DNA of 64,000 nt from WHSW01 sp963842795 (GTDB lineage Bacteria > Actinomycetota > Thermoleophilia > Solirubrobacterales > 70-9). The notes below the pieces were generated by a model. The model did not search any database and was not told the origin of the DNA. It worked only from the letters and a program-made list of their open reading frames with translations. Shown one piece after another: positions 41,267 through 50,890 of this stretch. Position 1 is the first letter of the stretch. Each line of letters starts with the position of its first letter. Where the stretch lies: positions 86,274 to 150,273 of the forward strand of contig CAWJHV010000039.1 of assembly GCA_963842795.1 (NCBI GenBank), written 5' to 3'. The position numbers were made by a program, and so were the translations under genes.

Positions 41267-42252
41267 CGGCGGCGGGCGCGGCGGCGCCGGCCTGCGCCGG
41301 GTCGTGCAGCAGGCAGGCGGCCTGCTGTCCGGGCGCCCCGGCGTCGAGCAGCGGCGGGTCGATCCGGTCGCAGGGCTCGAACCGCTTCGGGCACCGGGGA
41401 TGGAAGCGACACCCGGTCGGGACCGCGGTGGCGTCCGGCAGCTCGCCCTTGAGCAACTCCCGCTTGCCCCCACCCCCGGGCGTCGGCACCGGGATCGCGC
41501 TCACCAGCGCCTGCGTGTAGGGGTGCTGCGGACGCTCGATCACGTCCACGGCCGTCCCCTGCTCGACCACGCGGCCGAGGTACATGACCACGATCCGGTC
41601 GCAGAGGGTCCAGGCGAGGCTGAGGTCATGCGTGATGAAGAGCAGCGCCAGCTCGCGCTGCCGCTGCAGCTCCAGCAGCACGGCCAGGATCTGCGCCTGC
41701 ACCGAGACGTCGAGCATCGAGACCGGCTCGTCGCAGATCAGGCCGTCGGGCTCGAGCACCAGCGCCGCCGCGATCGCCACGCGCTGGCGCTGGCCACCGG
41801 AGAGCTGGTGCGGGTAGCGCTCGGAGAAGCGCTCGAAATCCATCCCGACGTCGTCGAGCGCTCGGCGGACGCGCTCATCGTGCTCACCCTTGGCGACGCC
41901 CTGCACCCGCAGCGGCTCGGCGACGATCGTCCGCACCCGCTGGCGCGGGTTGAGCGTCTGGTAGGGGTCCTGGAAGATCATCTGCAGGCGCCGGCGAAGC
42001 TCGTCCATGTTCCGCTTGCCGTTGGCGTCCTGGCCGTCGAGGGCCAATTCGCCCGACGCGGGCTCGACCAGGCTCAGCATCGCCCGCGCGAGGGTCGACT
42101 TGCCGCAGCCGGATTCACCGACGACGCCGAGGATCTCGCCCTTCCGCCATTCGAACGAGACCCCGTCGACCGCCCGGGTGACGCTCTTCCTGCACGCGGA
42201 ACTCCACCGCCAGGTCGCGAACCTCCATCAGGGTCTCAGCCTGGGCGTTCAT
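41259..42252 (-). CDS. Oligopeptide ABC transporter ATPase, DppF/OppF type
   Basis: About 330 residues. Walker A ESGCGKSTLARA, LQMIFQDPYQTLNPRQRV typical of OppF/DppF, signature YPHQLSGGQRQRVAIAAAL, Walker B PDGLICDEPVSMLDVS, and the C-terminal Cys motif CRFHPRCPKRFEPC for oligopeptide importers. ATG 42250-42252 overlaps the DppD stop (ATGA). One extra base near 42190 breaks the first 45 residues from the rest; removing a G there restores the family sequence. Confidence 0.92.
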
Positions 42253-43266
42253 TCGGCGACCTCGGACGCGGTCACGGCGGGCGCGGCGATCTCGGGCCAC
42301 TCGCTCCATGGCGCGTAATGGCACGCGGCCGCGTGCCGCGGGCCGACCTCGCGCAGGGCCGGATCGTCGAAGCAGCGCTCGGCCGCGTACGGGCAGCGGG
42401 GGCGGAAGCGACAGCCCTCGGGCGGCTCGCCCGGGTCGGGAGGGCCACCCGGGATCGGCGCCGCGAGGCCGCGCTTGCCGCCGATCGACGGCAGCGTGTC
42501 CAGCAGGCGCTTGGTGTACGGATGCTGAGGGTCTTCGAAGACGGCGCTCACCGGCCCGATCTCGACGATCCGACCCGCGTACATGACCGCGATCCGGTCG
42601 CAGGTCTCGGCGAGCACGCCGAGGTCGTGGGAGATCAGGATCAGCGCCAGCCCGAGTTGCTCGCGCAGGCGCTCGAGCAGCTCCAGCACCTGCGCCTGCA
42701 TGACCACGTCGAGCGCGGTCGTCGGCTCGTCGGCGATCACGAGCGACGGGCCGGCAGGCCAGGGCGAGGGCGATCATCACCCGTTGGCGCTGACCGCCGG
42801 AGAGCTGGTGGGCGTAACGGCGACCGAGCGCGGGCGTGAGCCCGACGGTCTCGAGCAGCTCGTCGATGCGCCCACGCACCTCGTCCGAGCTCGCGTGCGG
42901 CGCGTGGAGGCTGATCGCCTCCGCGAACTGGTCCTCGACTCGCTGCACGGGGTCGAGCGAGTTCATCGCGCCCTGGAAGACGAGCGAGATGTGACGCCAG
43001 CGGACGTAGCGCATCCCGGTCTCGGTCCGCCGGTCGAGGCGGATCGGCTCGGGCTCGGACTCGACGTTCAGGGTCATCTCTCCCGACTGCTCCAGCCCGC
43101 CGGGCAGCAGCTTCATCAGCGCCAGCGCCGTGGTGGTCTTGCCGCACCCCGACTCGCCCGCGAGCCCGAGTGCCTCGCCGGGCTCGATCGCCAGATCGAC
43201 GCCGTCGACGATCGGATGGCCGCCGGCGCGCACGTGCAGGTTCTTGACCTCGAGCAACGGACTCAC
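42249..43266 (-). CDS. Oligopeptide ABC transporter ATPase, DppD/OppD type
   Basis: About 338 residues. Walker A GESGCGKTTTALALM, SLVFQGAMNSLDPVQRV, signature HQLSGGQRQRVMIALALAC, Walker B MIADEPTTALDVVMQ, H-loop LILISHDLGV and the peptide-importer C-terminus GCRFRPRCPYA. Pairs with DppF. GTG 43264-43266 overlaps the DppC stop (GTGA). One inserted base near 42755 splits it just before Walker B. Confidence 0.92.
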
Positions 43267-44117
43267 GCCGGCACCTGCTCATCCAGCAGTCTCGGGTTCA
43301 CGTACTCCTCGAAGAGGTAGCCGAGCACCGCCACGGACAACACCAACAGGGTGATGCAGAGGCCGGGCGGGATCACGTACCACCACGCCTCGGCGCTCGG
43401 GGCACCGGACGTGAACGCGTTCTCGAGCATCGTGCCCCACGAGATCTGCGTCGGGTCGCCGAGGCCGAGGAAGGAGAGCGCCGCCTCCGAGAGGATCGCG
43501 ACGGCGACGATCAGCACGGTGTTGGCGAAGATCAGCGGCAGCGCGTTGGGGAAGATATGGGTGCGGATGATGTACCAGTGGCTGGCGCCGAGCGCCCGGG
43601 CGCGCTCGACGAACGCCCGCTCGCGCAGCGTCAGCACCTGGGAGCGCACGATCCGTCCCGTCCCCGCCCACGACGTGATTCCGATCACCAGGATCAAGAC
43701 CCCCACGGACGGGTTGAGGATCCGGGAGAGCACGACCATCAGCGGCAGCGTCGGGATCACCAGGAACCAGTTGTCGACGGCGTCGAGGATCCGGTCCGTC
43801 CAGCCGCCGAAGTAGCCGCTGAACAGGCCGACCGCGGCGCCGATGACGGCCGAGATGATCGCCGCCGCGAACCCGACCACGATCGAGATGCGGGCCCCGA
43901 CCAGCAACTGGGAGAGCACGTCGGCCCCGCTCTCCGTCGTCCCCAGCAGGTGCGAGCTGCTCGGCGGCTGGAGCACCTCGAGGCTCGAGGCCTCCGGGTC
44001 GTACGGCGCGATCACGCTGCCGAAGATCGCCATGAAGATGAACAGCCCGAGCGTCCCGAGCGAGATCCGCCCTCGCCAGGTGCCGAACAGCAGCTCGCGC
44101 GCGCGGGCCCCCGTCAT
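43263..44117 (-). CDS. Oligopeptide ABC transporter permease, DppC type
   Basis: 284 residues, six hydrophobic segments. The N-terminal OppC signature APYDPEASSLEVLQPPSS...LGTTESGADVLSQLLVGARIS, and the EAA loop RAFVERARALGASHWYIIRTHIFPNALP for ATPase contact. ATG overlaps the DppB stop (ATGA). The frame is intact. Confidence 0.94.
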   Translation of the reverse strand: MTGARARELLFGTWRGRISLGTLGLFIFMAIFGSVIAPYDPEASSLEVLQPPSSSHLLGTTESGADVLSQLLVGARISIVVGFAAAIISAVIGAAVGLFSGYFGGWTDRILDAVDNWFLVIPTLPLMVVLSRILNPSVGVLILVIGITSWAGTGRIVRSQVLTLRERAFVERARALGASHWYIIRTHIFPNALPLIFANTVLIVAVAILSEAALSFLGLGDPTQISWGTMLENAFTSGAPSAEAWWYVIPPGLCITLLVLSVAVLGYLFEEYVNPRLLDEQVPA

Positions 44118-45082
44118 CGCGTCTGCACCCGCGGGTCGAGGACGAAGTAGAGGCAGTCGGCGACGAGGTTGGCGAAGATCACTCCGATCGAGAAGACGAG
44201 GAAGGTCCCCTGCAGCATCGGGAAGTCCTTGTCGTTGATCGCGTCGAAGGAGAGCTCGCCCAAACCCGGCCAGGAGAACAGGGTCTCGATCGTGATCGCC
44301 CCCCCGGCGACGGCTCCGAACTGGATCGCTGCGATCGTCACCAGCGGCAGCAACGCGTTCGGGACCGCGTGCTTGCTCACGACCCGGCGCCACGGCAGGC
44401 CGGTCGCTCGCTTGACGGTGATGAAGTCCTCGGTCAGCACGTCGACCATCGACGAGCGCATGATCAGGAAGTACTGGCCCAGGATCAGCAGGGTCATCGC
44501 GATCGCCGGCAGCACGAGGTGGTCGGCGACGTTTAAGGCCTCCGCGAACCAGCTCGAGAACTCCACCCCCGGGGTCATCTGCTGGCCCGCGGGGAATATC
44601 GGTATCGCCACCGCCAGGACGAGGATGAGGATGATCCCGATCCAGTACTCGGGCGCCGCATACGTGAACAGGCTGAAGCCGAGGAAGCCCTCGTCAGTCT
44701 TCTTGCCGCGCCTGGTCGCGGCCACCACCCCCATCCAGGCGCCGAGCACGGTCGCGAACAGCGTCCCGGTCCCGACCAGCAGCAGCGTCCACGGGATCGC
44801 GGCCTTGATCTCGTCCCACACCGGCTCGCGCGTCCGCTGGCTGATCCCGAGCTCGCCGGTGAGCGTGTCACCGACGTAGTCGGCGAACTGGCCCAGCAGC
44901 GGCTTGTCGAGCCCGTACTCGGCACGGAGCTCCTCGATCTCGGCTGGGGTGGACTGCGGCAGCCGCACGAGCTGCGTCGTCGGGTCGCCGAGCCCCCGGA
45001 AGAGGAAGAAGTTGAAGACGAGGACGAACGCCAGCGTCAGCAGCGCCGCGCCGATCTTGCCGGCGAGCCAGCGGGCGTTCAT
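44114..45082 (-). CDS. Oligopeptide ABC transporter permease, DppB type
   Basis: 322 residues. N-terminal TM, then EIEELRAEYGLDKPLLGQF (OppB signature), periplasmic loop, and the EAA loop FITVKRATGLPWRRVVSKHAVPNALLP. C-terminal LVADCLYFVLDPRVQ is the standard OppB ending. Sits 16 bp after the DppA stop. The frame is intact. Confidence 0.94.
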   Translation of the reverse strand: MNARWLAGKIGAALLTLAFVLVFNFFLFRGLGDPTTQLVRLPQSTPAEIEELRAEYGLDKPLLGQFADYVGDTLTGELGISQRTREPVWDEIKAAIPWTLLLVGTGTLFATVLGAWMGVVAATRRGKKTDEGFLGFSLFTYAAPEYWIGIILILVLAVAIPIFPAGQQMTPGVEFSSWFAEALNVADHLVLPAIAMTLLILGQYFLIMRSSMVDVLTEDFITVKRATGLPWRRVVSKHAVPNALLPLVTIAAIQFGAVAGGAITIETLFSWPGLGELSFDAINDKDFPMLQGTFLVFSIGVIFANLVADCLYFVLDPRVQTR

Positions 45083-45098
45083 GCGCCGTCCCCGCTGC

Positions 45099-46918
45099 TC
45101 AAGCCTCGAGCTCCAGCGGCTCGGTCTCGCGGCGCCCGCGGGCGCGCCCGAACAGGAACGCGGCCGCGGCGACGATCGCCGCCCCGATCGCGGCGACCCC
45201 ACCGGGCACGCCGCTGACCGTCTCGTCTCCCCCGCCGCCCTCGCCGGGCTGCAGGGTGAGCAGCGGTTCGTAGGAGACCTGCTGACAGAGCACCTCGCCG
45301 GTCTCCGCCGGGCACAGGCGCTCGACGTTGCTCAGGGCGTCGGAGTTGTAGGCCTCCAGATAGGGGTCGTAGGTGAGCACGATGTAGGGCAGGTCCTCCT
45401 GCAGGAGCGCGATCATCTCCTTGACCACCGCTTGGCGCTCCTCCGCGTTCTCCTCACCGACGAGGGTGAGCTGCTCTTGGTACAGCCGGTCGTACTCCGG
45501 GTTCGCAGTAAAACGCGTCGGAGGATGCGCCGATCTGATCCGTGGTCAGAAGGTCGAGGAGCGCGCTCGGGTCATACGGATCACCGCCCCAGCCCCAGAT
45601 GAAGGTGTCGAACTCCGGCGCTGGGAGTGCCGTCGACCTTGCGGACCGTGAGCTCGGTGAGCTTGTCGGTGCTGACCACCTGGACGTTGAACTCGACGCC
45701 GATCTCCTGGGTCTGCTCGGCGATCAGCTTCGCCTGCTGGATATCCGCAGGCGCGTCCGAGCGCACGTAAAGGTCGAAGGAGGCCACCTCGCCGTCCTTC
45801 TCCCTGATCCCGTCGTCGTTGAGCGTCCAGCCGGCCTCGTCGAGGAGCTGGTTCGCAAGCTCCGGGTCGTGCGGGTAGTCCTGCTCCGGCACCTCGTAGA
45901 AGTCCTTGTAGAACGAGGGGAGGAGACCGTGGGCGACGAAGGAGGTTCCCTGGTTCGCGATCTCGTTGTTTCGCTCGCGGTCGATGCTGTAGGCGATCGC
46001 CTGCCGGACCGTCTTGTCCTGGATGGCGGGGTTGAACTTGGCCTCCGGGCAGTCCTCCTCCGAACAGAGGTTGAACGCGAGCTCGGTGAACGAGTACGTG
46101 GGCGCGTTCACCGTCTCGATCCCCTCCTCCTCGCTGAGGCGGTTGAACGTCGCCGGCTGGACCTCGGGGATGAAATCGATCTCCCCGAGCGTGAGCGCGC
46201 GCGACACGGCATCGTCGCTCCCGTAGCGGATGAACTGCAGCTCGTCGAACGCCGGCGCTTCGCCCCGCCACTCCGGGTTCGGCTCCATGTGCAGGATCCG
46301 CCCCCGCTCGAACTCGGTGACGATGAAGGGACCGCTCCCGACCAGCGGCACCTCGGGCTGATAGCCGCCCGTGAGCTCCTTGACCGGCACCTTGCCCCAG
46401 ACGTGCTCGGGCAGGATGTAGACGAACAGGTCGCCGATGAGGCGAGCGTTGGGCTTCTTCGTCTCGAGCACGACCGTGTGCTCGTCAGGCGTCTTGATCG
46501 CGGTGACACCTTCGGTGTAGCCGGTGAACAGCAGGCCGTTCTCGCCCAGCGTCTCGAGGGACCACTTGACGTCCTCGGAGGTGATCGGCTCGCCGTCGGA
46601 CCACTTCGCGTCCTCGATCAGGTGGAAGGTGACGGTCTTGCCGTCCTCGGAGACATCCCAGCTCTCCGCGATCGCCGGCGCCGGGGTCAGGTCCTCAGGG
46701 TCGAAGCCGACGAGCAGCTCCCAGTTGATCGCCCAGATCGTGAACTCCTCCTCGTTCACGCCGACGAACGGGTTCAGCGTCTTGGGGTCCTGCGACCAGC
46801 CGATCCGGAGCACGTCGCCGCCGGAATCCTGCGCCGTCGCCGGCCCGGAGACGGCGAGCGCCAGCGCAACCGTCGCCGCCAGCAGGCCGAGCCCGTTCGA
46901 GATCCGTCGCAGCCTCAT
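45099..46918 (-). CDS. Extracellular peptide-binding protein with C-terminal anchor, DppA type
   Basis: About 606 residues, SBP family 5. Sec signal peptide MRLRRISNGLGLLAATVALALA...ATAQ without a lipobox. Family blocks: WSQDPKTLNPFVG, AIAESWDVSEDGKTVTFHL, KWSDGEPITSEDVKWSL, PLVGSGPFIVTEFERGR and KTVRQAIAYSIDRE. Unusually, it ends with a glycine-rich stretch, a hydrophobic helix AAIGAAIVAAAAFLFG and RARGRRE, i.e. a C-terminal membrane anchor in place of a lipid. Breaks near 45622 and 45510. ATG 46916-46918 (or the GTG just before) overlaps the S66 peptidase stop. Confidence 0.92.
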
Positions 46919-47910
46919 CACACGCCTCCGTTTCGCGTCGTGTCAGTTCTCGGCTCTACCGCCGCCTCCAGCACCTCGACGGTCTTCGCATCGCCGTCGA
47001 CCCGCGCCCGAACGCCGAGCGGCATCGTCGCCATGTGCTTGCCGTGGCCGACCGGCACGTTCGCGATCGCCGGGATCCCGAGCGGCGCGACCAGCTCGTC
47101 GAGCACCTCCTCGATCGACAGGGTCGACTCCGAGCCCTCCGGTGGAACCTGCGAGTGCAGGTTCACGTCGGTGCCGAAGACGACCCCGGCCGCCTGCTCG
47201 AGCTTGCCCGAGCGGACGAGCTGGTTGATCGCCGTGTCGACCAGGTACTCGTCCTCGTTCAGGTCCTCGACCAGCAGGATGCAGCCCTCGGTCTCGATCT
47301 CGTACGGCGTGCCGATGCTTGCCGTCAGGAGGGTGATGCAGCCGCCGACCAGCGGTCCCTCGGCGACCCCCTCGCCGATCGTGAGCACGTAGGGGTTCTC
47401 CGGGTCCTCGAACACGCGCCCGAGCGGCTCGGGCCGGAGCGCGCGATGGAACCACTCCTCCGTCTCCTTGGTCAGCTCGTCCTTCTTGCGCGTGAAGCGG
47501 AGGAAGTTCGGGCCGTAGAAGGTGACCCAGCCCGCGCGCGCGGCGAGCGCCAGGTGCAGCGCGGTGATGTCCGAGAAGCCGCAGACGATCCGGGGCTCGC
47601 CCAGTGCGTCCCAGTCGATCAGGTCATACAGGCGAGCGCAGCCGTAGCCCCCGCAGAGGGTGTGGACCATGTCGATTCCGGGCTCCGAGAGCGCCCACTG
47701 CAGGTCGGCGGCCCGCTCCTCGTCGGTGCCGGCGAGGTAGCCGTGCACCTTGCGGTGGTTGGGGCCGAGGATGACCTCGTGGCCGCGTGCCTCGAAGTAG
47801 GCCACCGCCTGTTCGGTCTCCGAGCGCGTCTGTGGCGGGCTCGCCGGTGCGACGACGGCGATCGTCGCTGCTTCGGGCAGTGCCGGCGGCTTCGTGCGGA
47901 TCCCGGTCAT
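46918..47910 (-). CDS. S66 family LD-carboxypeptidase / MccF-like protein
   Basis: 330 residues. S66 Ser-Glu-His hydrolase: nucleophile in VCGFSDITAL (GFSD), Glu in LLVEDLNEDEYLVD and His in VPVGHGKHM. Members either trim L,D-bonds in cell-wall peptides or, like MccF, cleave peptide-nucleotide antibiotics such as microcin C, also taken up by oligopeptide importers. No signal peptide, so it acts inside the cell on imported material. ATG 47908-47910 overlaps the TetR stop (ATGA). Intact. Confidence 0.9.
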   Translation of the reverse strand: MTGIRTKPPALPEAATIAVVAPASPPQTRSETEQAVAYFEARGHEVILGPNHRKVHGYLAGTDEERAADLQWALSEPGIDMVHTLCGGYGCARLYDLIDWDALGEPRIVCGFSDITALHLALAARAGWVTFYGPNFLRFTRKKDELTKETEEWFHRALRPEPLGRVFEDPENPYVLTIGEGVAEGPLVGGCITLLTASIGTPYEIETEGCILLVEDLNEDEYLVDTAINQLVRSGKLEQAAGVVFGTDVNLHSQVPPEGSESTLSIEEVLDELVAPLGIPAIANVPVGHGKHMATMPLGVRARVDGDAKTVEVLEAAVEPRTDTTRNGGV

Positions 47911-48572
47911 CGCGCTCCCACCGCTTCGGCGCCCCGGGAGACGCTCTCGATCGCCTCGCCGATCAGCTCCCGCGATCCCTGGAGCGAGCCGAGCACGAGC
48001 TCGACGTGGAGCTCGGCGACCTGCTCGAGCTTCAGCGGCCCCGCCGGGTCGAACCAGAGCGCGACCCCCGTGCACTGGAGCAGGATCGCGTAGGTCGCGA
48101 CGTGCGCGTCGGACGCGCGGAGCGAACCATCGCGGATGCCGTCGCGGATCAGCTCGCTGAACATCGCCTGGTAGTCGTCGCGCTTGGCGATCAGCGCCCC
48201 GCGCGGGCCGTCGGTCAACGCTCGGATCTCGCTGTCGGTCACGAACGCCGCCAGCCGATGGATGCCGTGGAAGACGACGTGCTCGCGCACCGCCGCCGCG
48301 AGCCGCAGCGCGGGGCGCGGCTGGCGCGCCATCGCGGCGACCACGTTCTCGGTGAGCTCTGCCATGAAGTCGTCCTGGAGCTGGACGAGGATCGCCTCCT
48401 TGCTCGGATACCAGTGGTAGATCGCCGCCGGCTGGACGTTGGCCGAGGCTGCCAGCGCCCGCATCGACGTCGCGTGGTATCCGCGCAGGCCGAAGAGCTC
48501 GACCGCGGAGCTCAGGATCGCCTCCCGGGTGTCCGGGCCGCGTCGGTTGGCGATCTCCACCACCTCAGTCAT
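47907..48572 (-). CDS. TetR family regulator of the operon
   Basis: 221 residues. HTH: REAILSSAVELFGLRGYHATSMRALAASANVQPAAIYHWYPSKEAIL, a standard TetR domain, with a C-terminal ligand domain resembling FadR/KstR2-type regulators of acyl-CoA metabolism (not certain). It lies inside the operon it probably controls and would bind palindromes before kdd (50892-50901, 50986-50995). Starts 45 bp after the BKACE stop. Intact. Confidence 0.9.
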   Translation of the reverse strand: MTEVVEIANRRGPDTREAILSSAVELFGLRGYHATSMRALAASANVQPAAIYHWYPSKEAILVQLQDDFMAELTENVVAAMARQPRPALRLAAAVREHVVFHGIHRLAAFVTDSEIRALTDGPRGALIAKRDDYQAMFSELIRDGIRDGSLRASDAHVATYAILLQCTGVALWFDPAGPLKLEQVAELHVELVLGSLQGSRELIGEAIESVSRGAEAVGAR

Positions 48573-48617
48573 GAGGCGCCTCAGCGGCGGCGCGGCTCGG
48601 CTTCGCTTCGCTCCGCC

Positions 48618-49455
48618 TCACAGCCCCAGCAGCTCCTTCGTCTGCTCCTGGGTCGCGACCTCGCGACCGAGCGTCCGGGTCAGCCCGACCGCCATCTCGA
48701 CCAGGGCCGCGTTCGAAGGCGCCAGCACCCCCTTGCTCGAGGTAGGCGACGTCCTCGAGCCCGGTGCGGATTCCGGGCGCGCCGCGGAGCAGCGCGAGCG
48801 CCAGCATCCGCTGGTGGTGGCGGCCGATGCACGTGACGGTCCAGAAGGCGTCGTCCGGCAGCGGGCGAAGCATCGCCTCGAGCGCCTCCGGCGAGGCGTC
48901 GATCCCTCCGGGGACGCCGAAGACGAGGTTGATCCGCAGCGGCGGCTCGAGGATCCCCTGCTCCAGCCAGCGCACCGCGCTGACCACGTGGCCGACGTCG
49001 AACGTCTCGACCTCAAGGGCGATCCCCTGCTCGGTCGCCCGCTCGACGATCCCGCGCCCGGCGGGCGGCGGGGTGATGAAGGTCTCGTCGCCGAAGTTCA
49101 TCGACCCGGACTCGACCCCGGAGATGTCGGGCTTCGCCTCCAGGCCGGTGGTCCGCTCCTCGATCGTCATGTCGTTGGCGCCGCCGGTGGAGACCATGGT
49201 GAGCACGTCGCAGCCGGCGCGGATGCGGTCGATCGCGTCCACGAACAGCTCCGGACGGCCGCTCGGGGTGCCGTCGTCCTCGCGCACGTGCAGGTGGGCG
49301 ACGGTCGCGCCGGCGCCCGCCGCCTCGATCGTCGAGTCGGCGATCTCGGCGGTGGTGTAGGGGATGTTGGGGTTGTTCTCGCGGAACACGTCGGCGCCGG
49401 TGATCGCGCAGGTGAGGACGGCCGGATCGCTGTTCCAGGCGGTGGGTGCGCTCAT
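48618..49455 (-). CDS. kce: BKACE / 3-keto-5-aminohexanoate cleavage enzyme
   Basis: About 278 residues, DUF849/BKACE TIM barrel. Zinc ligands in VAHLHVREDDGTP (HxH), substrate-loop STGGANDMTIEERT, catalytic/zinc Glu in IRTGLEDVAYLEKG. Closest in pattern to Kce, which condenses 5-amino-3-oxohexanoate with acetyl-CoA to give acetoacetate and 3-aminobutyryl-CoA. ATG 49453-49455 overlaps the thioesterase stop (ATGA). One extra base near 48730 splits the last 50 residues (LAPSNAALVEMAVGLTRTLG). Specificity is inferred from the adjacent Kdd. Confidence 0.88.
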
Positions 49456-49847
49456 CTCCCATTCTTTCCGGAGCTCGCCAACATGGCGCGCTCCTGGTCG
49501 GTGATCGGACGCGAGCCACGCTCGGCCTGGTCCCAGAGCACGATCGCGAACTCCGCATCGACCACGACCTGTCCGCTGTCGTCGAGGATCCGCTCGCTCG
49601 TGGTCAGGCTCGAGCGCCCGAGCTCGCGCACGGCGCACTGCACGGTCACCGCCTCGAACGCGGGGTCGATCTCGCTGCGGAAGGTGACCGAGCAGCGCCC
49701 GACCACGTACTCGTCGCGGGCGATCCCGCAGCTCGCGAGGAACGCGTCTCGCCCCTCCTCCAGGTAGGTGAGAACGACGGTGTGGTTGACGTGGCCGAGT
49801 CCGTCGAGGTCCCGCCAGCGCATCTGCACCGTGTGCCCCTCGCTCAT
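49452..49847 (-). CDS. Hotdog-fold acyl-CoA thioesterase
   Basis: 131 residues, 4HBT/YbgC family. The catalytic motif is RWRDLDGLGHVNHTVVLTYLEE, with the Asp and HVNH as in 4-hydroxybenzoyl-CoA thioesterase; RPITDQERAMLAS at the end. In fermentative Kdd/Kce operons the corresponding position holds Kal, 3-aminobutyryl-CoA ammonia lyase, also a hotdog protein but with a different motif. So this may hydrolyse 3-aminobutyryl-CoA or act in Kal's place. ATGA overlaps on both sides. Intact. Confidence 0.88.
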   Translation of the reverse strand: MSEGHTVQMRWRDLDGLGHVNHTVVLTYLEEGRDAFLASCGIARDEYVVGRCSVTFRSEIDPAFEAVTVQCAVRELGRSSLTTSERILDDSGQVVVDAEFAIVLWDQAERGSRPITDQERAMLASSGKNGR

Positions 49848-50890
49848 GCGGGTTCCCCCACTCCAATCCCCAGCGCGCGGCGCAGCGGCTCGGAGCCGCG
49901 CAGGAGGTCGAGCGCGTAGGCCCCGCGATCGGGCGGATAGCCGCTGCCGATCAGCATCCGCGCGCTCGAGCCGATCCCGTCCGCGGCCAGTGCCGCGGCC
50001 GAGAAGCCGGTCGCCATCGAGAAGAAGAGCACCGTCCCGCCGTCGGCGGTGAGCAGGATGGCCGTCGGCTCGCAGCCGGTGGCGTTGACGACGACCACGG
50101 TCAGGTCGGCCGGCTCGACGCCGGCGGCGCGCACCGCCTCGAGCGCTGCGAGCGGGTCGCGCAGGTCGGCGGCGACGCCGACGTCGCAGAGCCCGAGCTC
50201 GCTCACCAGGTCGACCGCCGCCCGGTCGACGTCGATCGCCGCCAGGGTGCCACCGGCCATCTCCGCCCGGGCGCAGGCGAGGACCAGCTTGCCGGCGTGT
50301 CCGGCGCCGAGCACGCACACGGTGCCGTCGCTCGGGATCAGATCGCGCACCTGCGGCGCCGCCGCGCAGACGTCGAAGAGCTCGAGCGCCGTCGTCGCTG
50401 GAAGGTCGTCGGGAAGCTCGGCCCACGGCGCCCGCTCGAAGACGTACGCGGTGCCGCTGACCTCGACCTGGGCCGAGTCCGGGTCCAGCTCGGTGACCGC
50501 ATCGAGCCGCAACGGGGTCAGGGTCAGCGAGGCGAGCGTCGCGATCGCGGCCCCGATCACCGGCGGCGACTCCAGGCGCTCGCCGACCGCCGCCACGGTT
50601 CCCATCAGGATGCCGCCCGAGTCGGTGTCGGGGTTGTGCATCTTTCCGCGCGTCGCGACGATCTCGAGGATCCGCACCGCCATCCGCTCGGGATCACCCC
50701 CGCAACGGCGATGCAGGTTGCGGTGCGAGGTCGAGTCGAGGCAGAGGCGCTCGACCGCGACCTCGACCTCGTGCGGGCGCACCGGCTCGGTCGCATCCAG
50801 GCGCTCGGCCGTCTGTGGCAGGGACCCCGGCGGATCGACGACCCTGTCGACGCCGAGTTGCTCTCGCATCTCCTCCAAGCGGCCCTTCAT
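49844..50890 (-). CDS. kdd: L-erythro-3,5-diaminohexanoate dehydrogenase
   Basis: 348 residues. Oxidatively deaminates 3,5-diaminohexanoate to 5-amino-3-oxohexanoate with NAD(P)+, the step after beta-lysine 5,6-aminomutase in lysine fermentation. Recognised from the ordered blocks RVVDPPGSLPQ, EIVATRGKMHNPDTDSGGILMGTV, IATLASLTLTPLRLDAV, the Rossmann loop CVLGAGHAGKLVLACA, and VLFFSMATGFSAAALAADGIG, as in characterised clostridial/fusobacterial Kdd. First gene of the operon, intact. ATG 50888-50890 has no Shine-Dalgarno; a candidate operator overlaps the bases just before it. Confidence 0.9.
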   Translation of the reverse strand: MKGRLEEMREQLGVDRVVDPPGSLPQTAERLDATEPVRPHEVEVAVERLCLDSTSHRNLHRRCGGDPERMAVRILEIVATRGKMHNPDTDSGGILMGTVAAVGERLESPPVIGAAIATLASLTLTPLRLDAVTELDPDSAQVEVSGTAYVFERAPWAELPDDLPATTALELFDVCAAAPQVRDLIPSDGTVCVLGAGHAGKLVLACARAEMAGGTLAAIDVDRAAVDLVSELGLCDVGVAADLRDPLAALEAVRAAGVEPADLTVVVVNATGCEPTAILLTADGGTVLFFSMATGFSAAALAADGIGSSARMLIGSGYPPDRGAYALDLLRGSEPLRRALGIGVGEPA

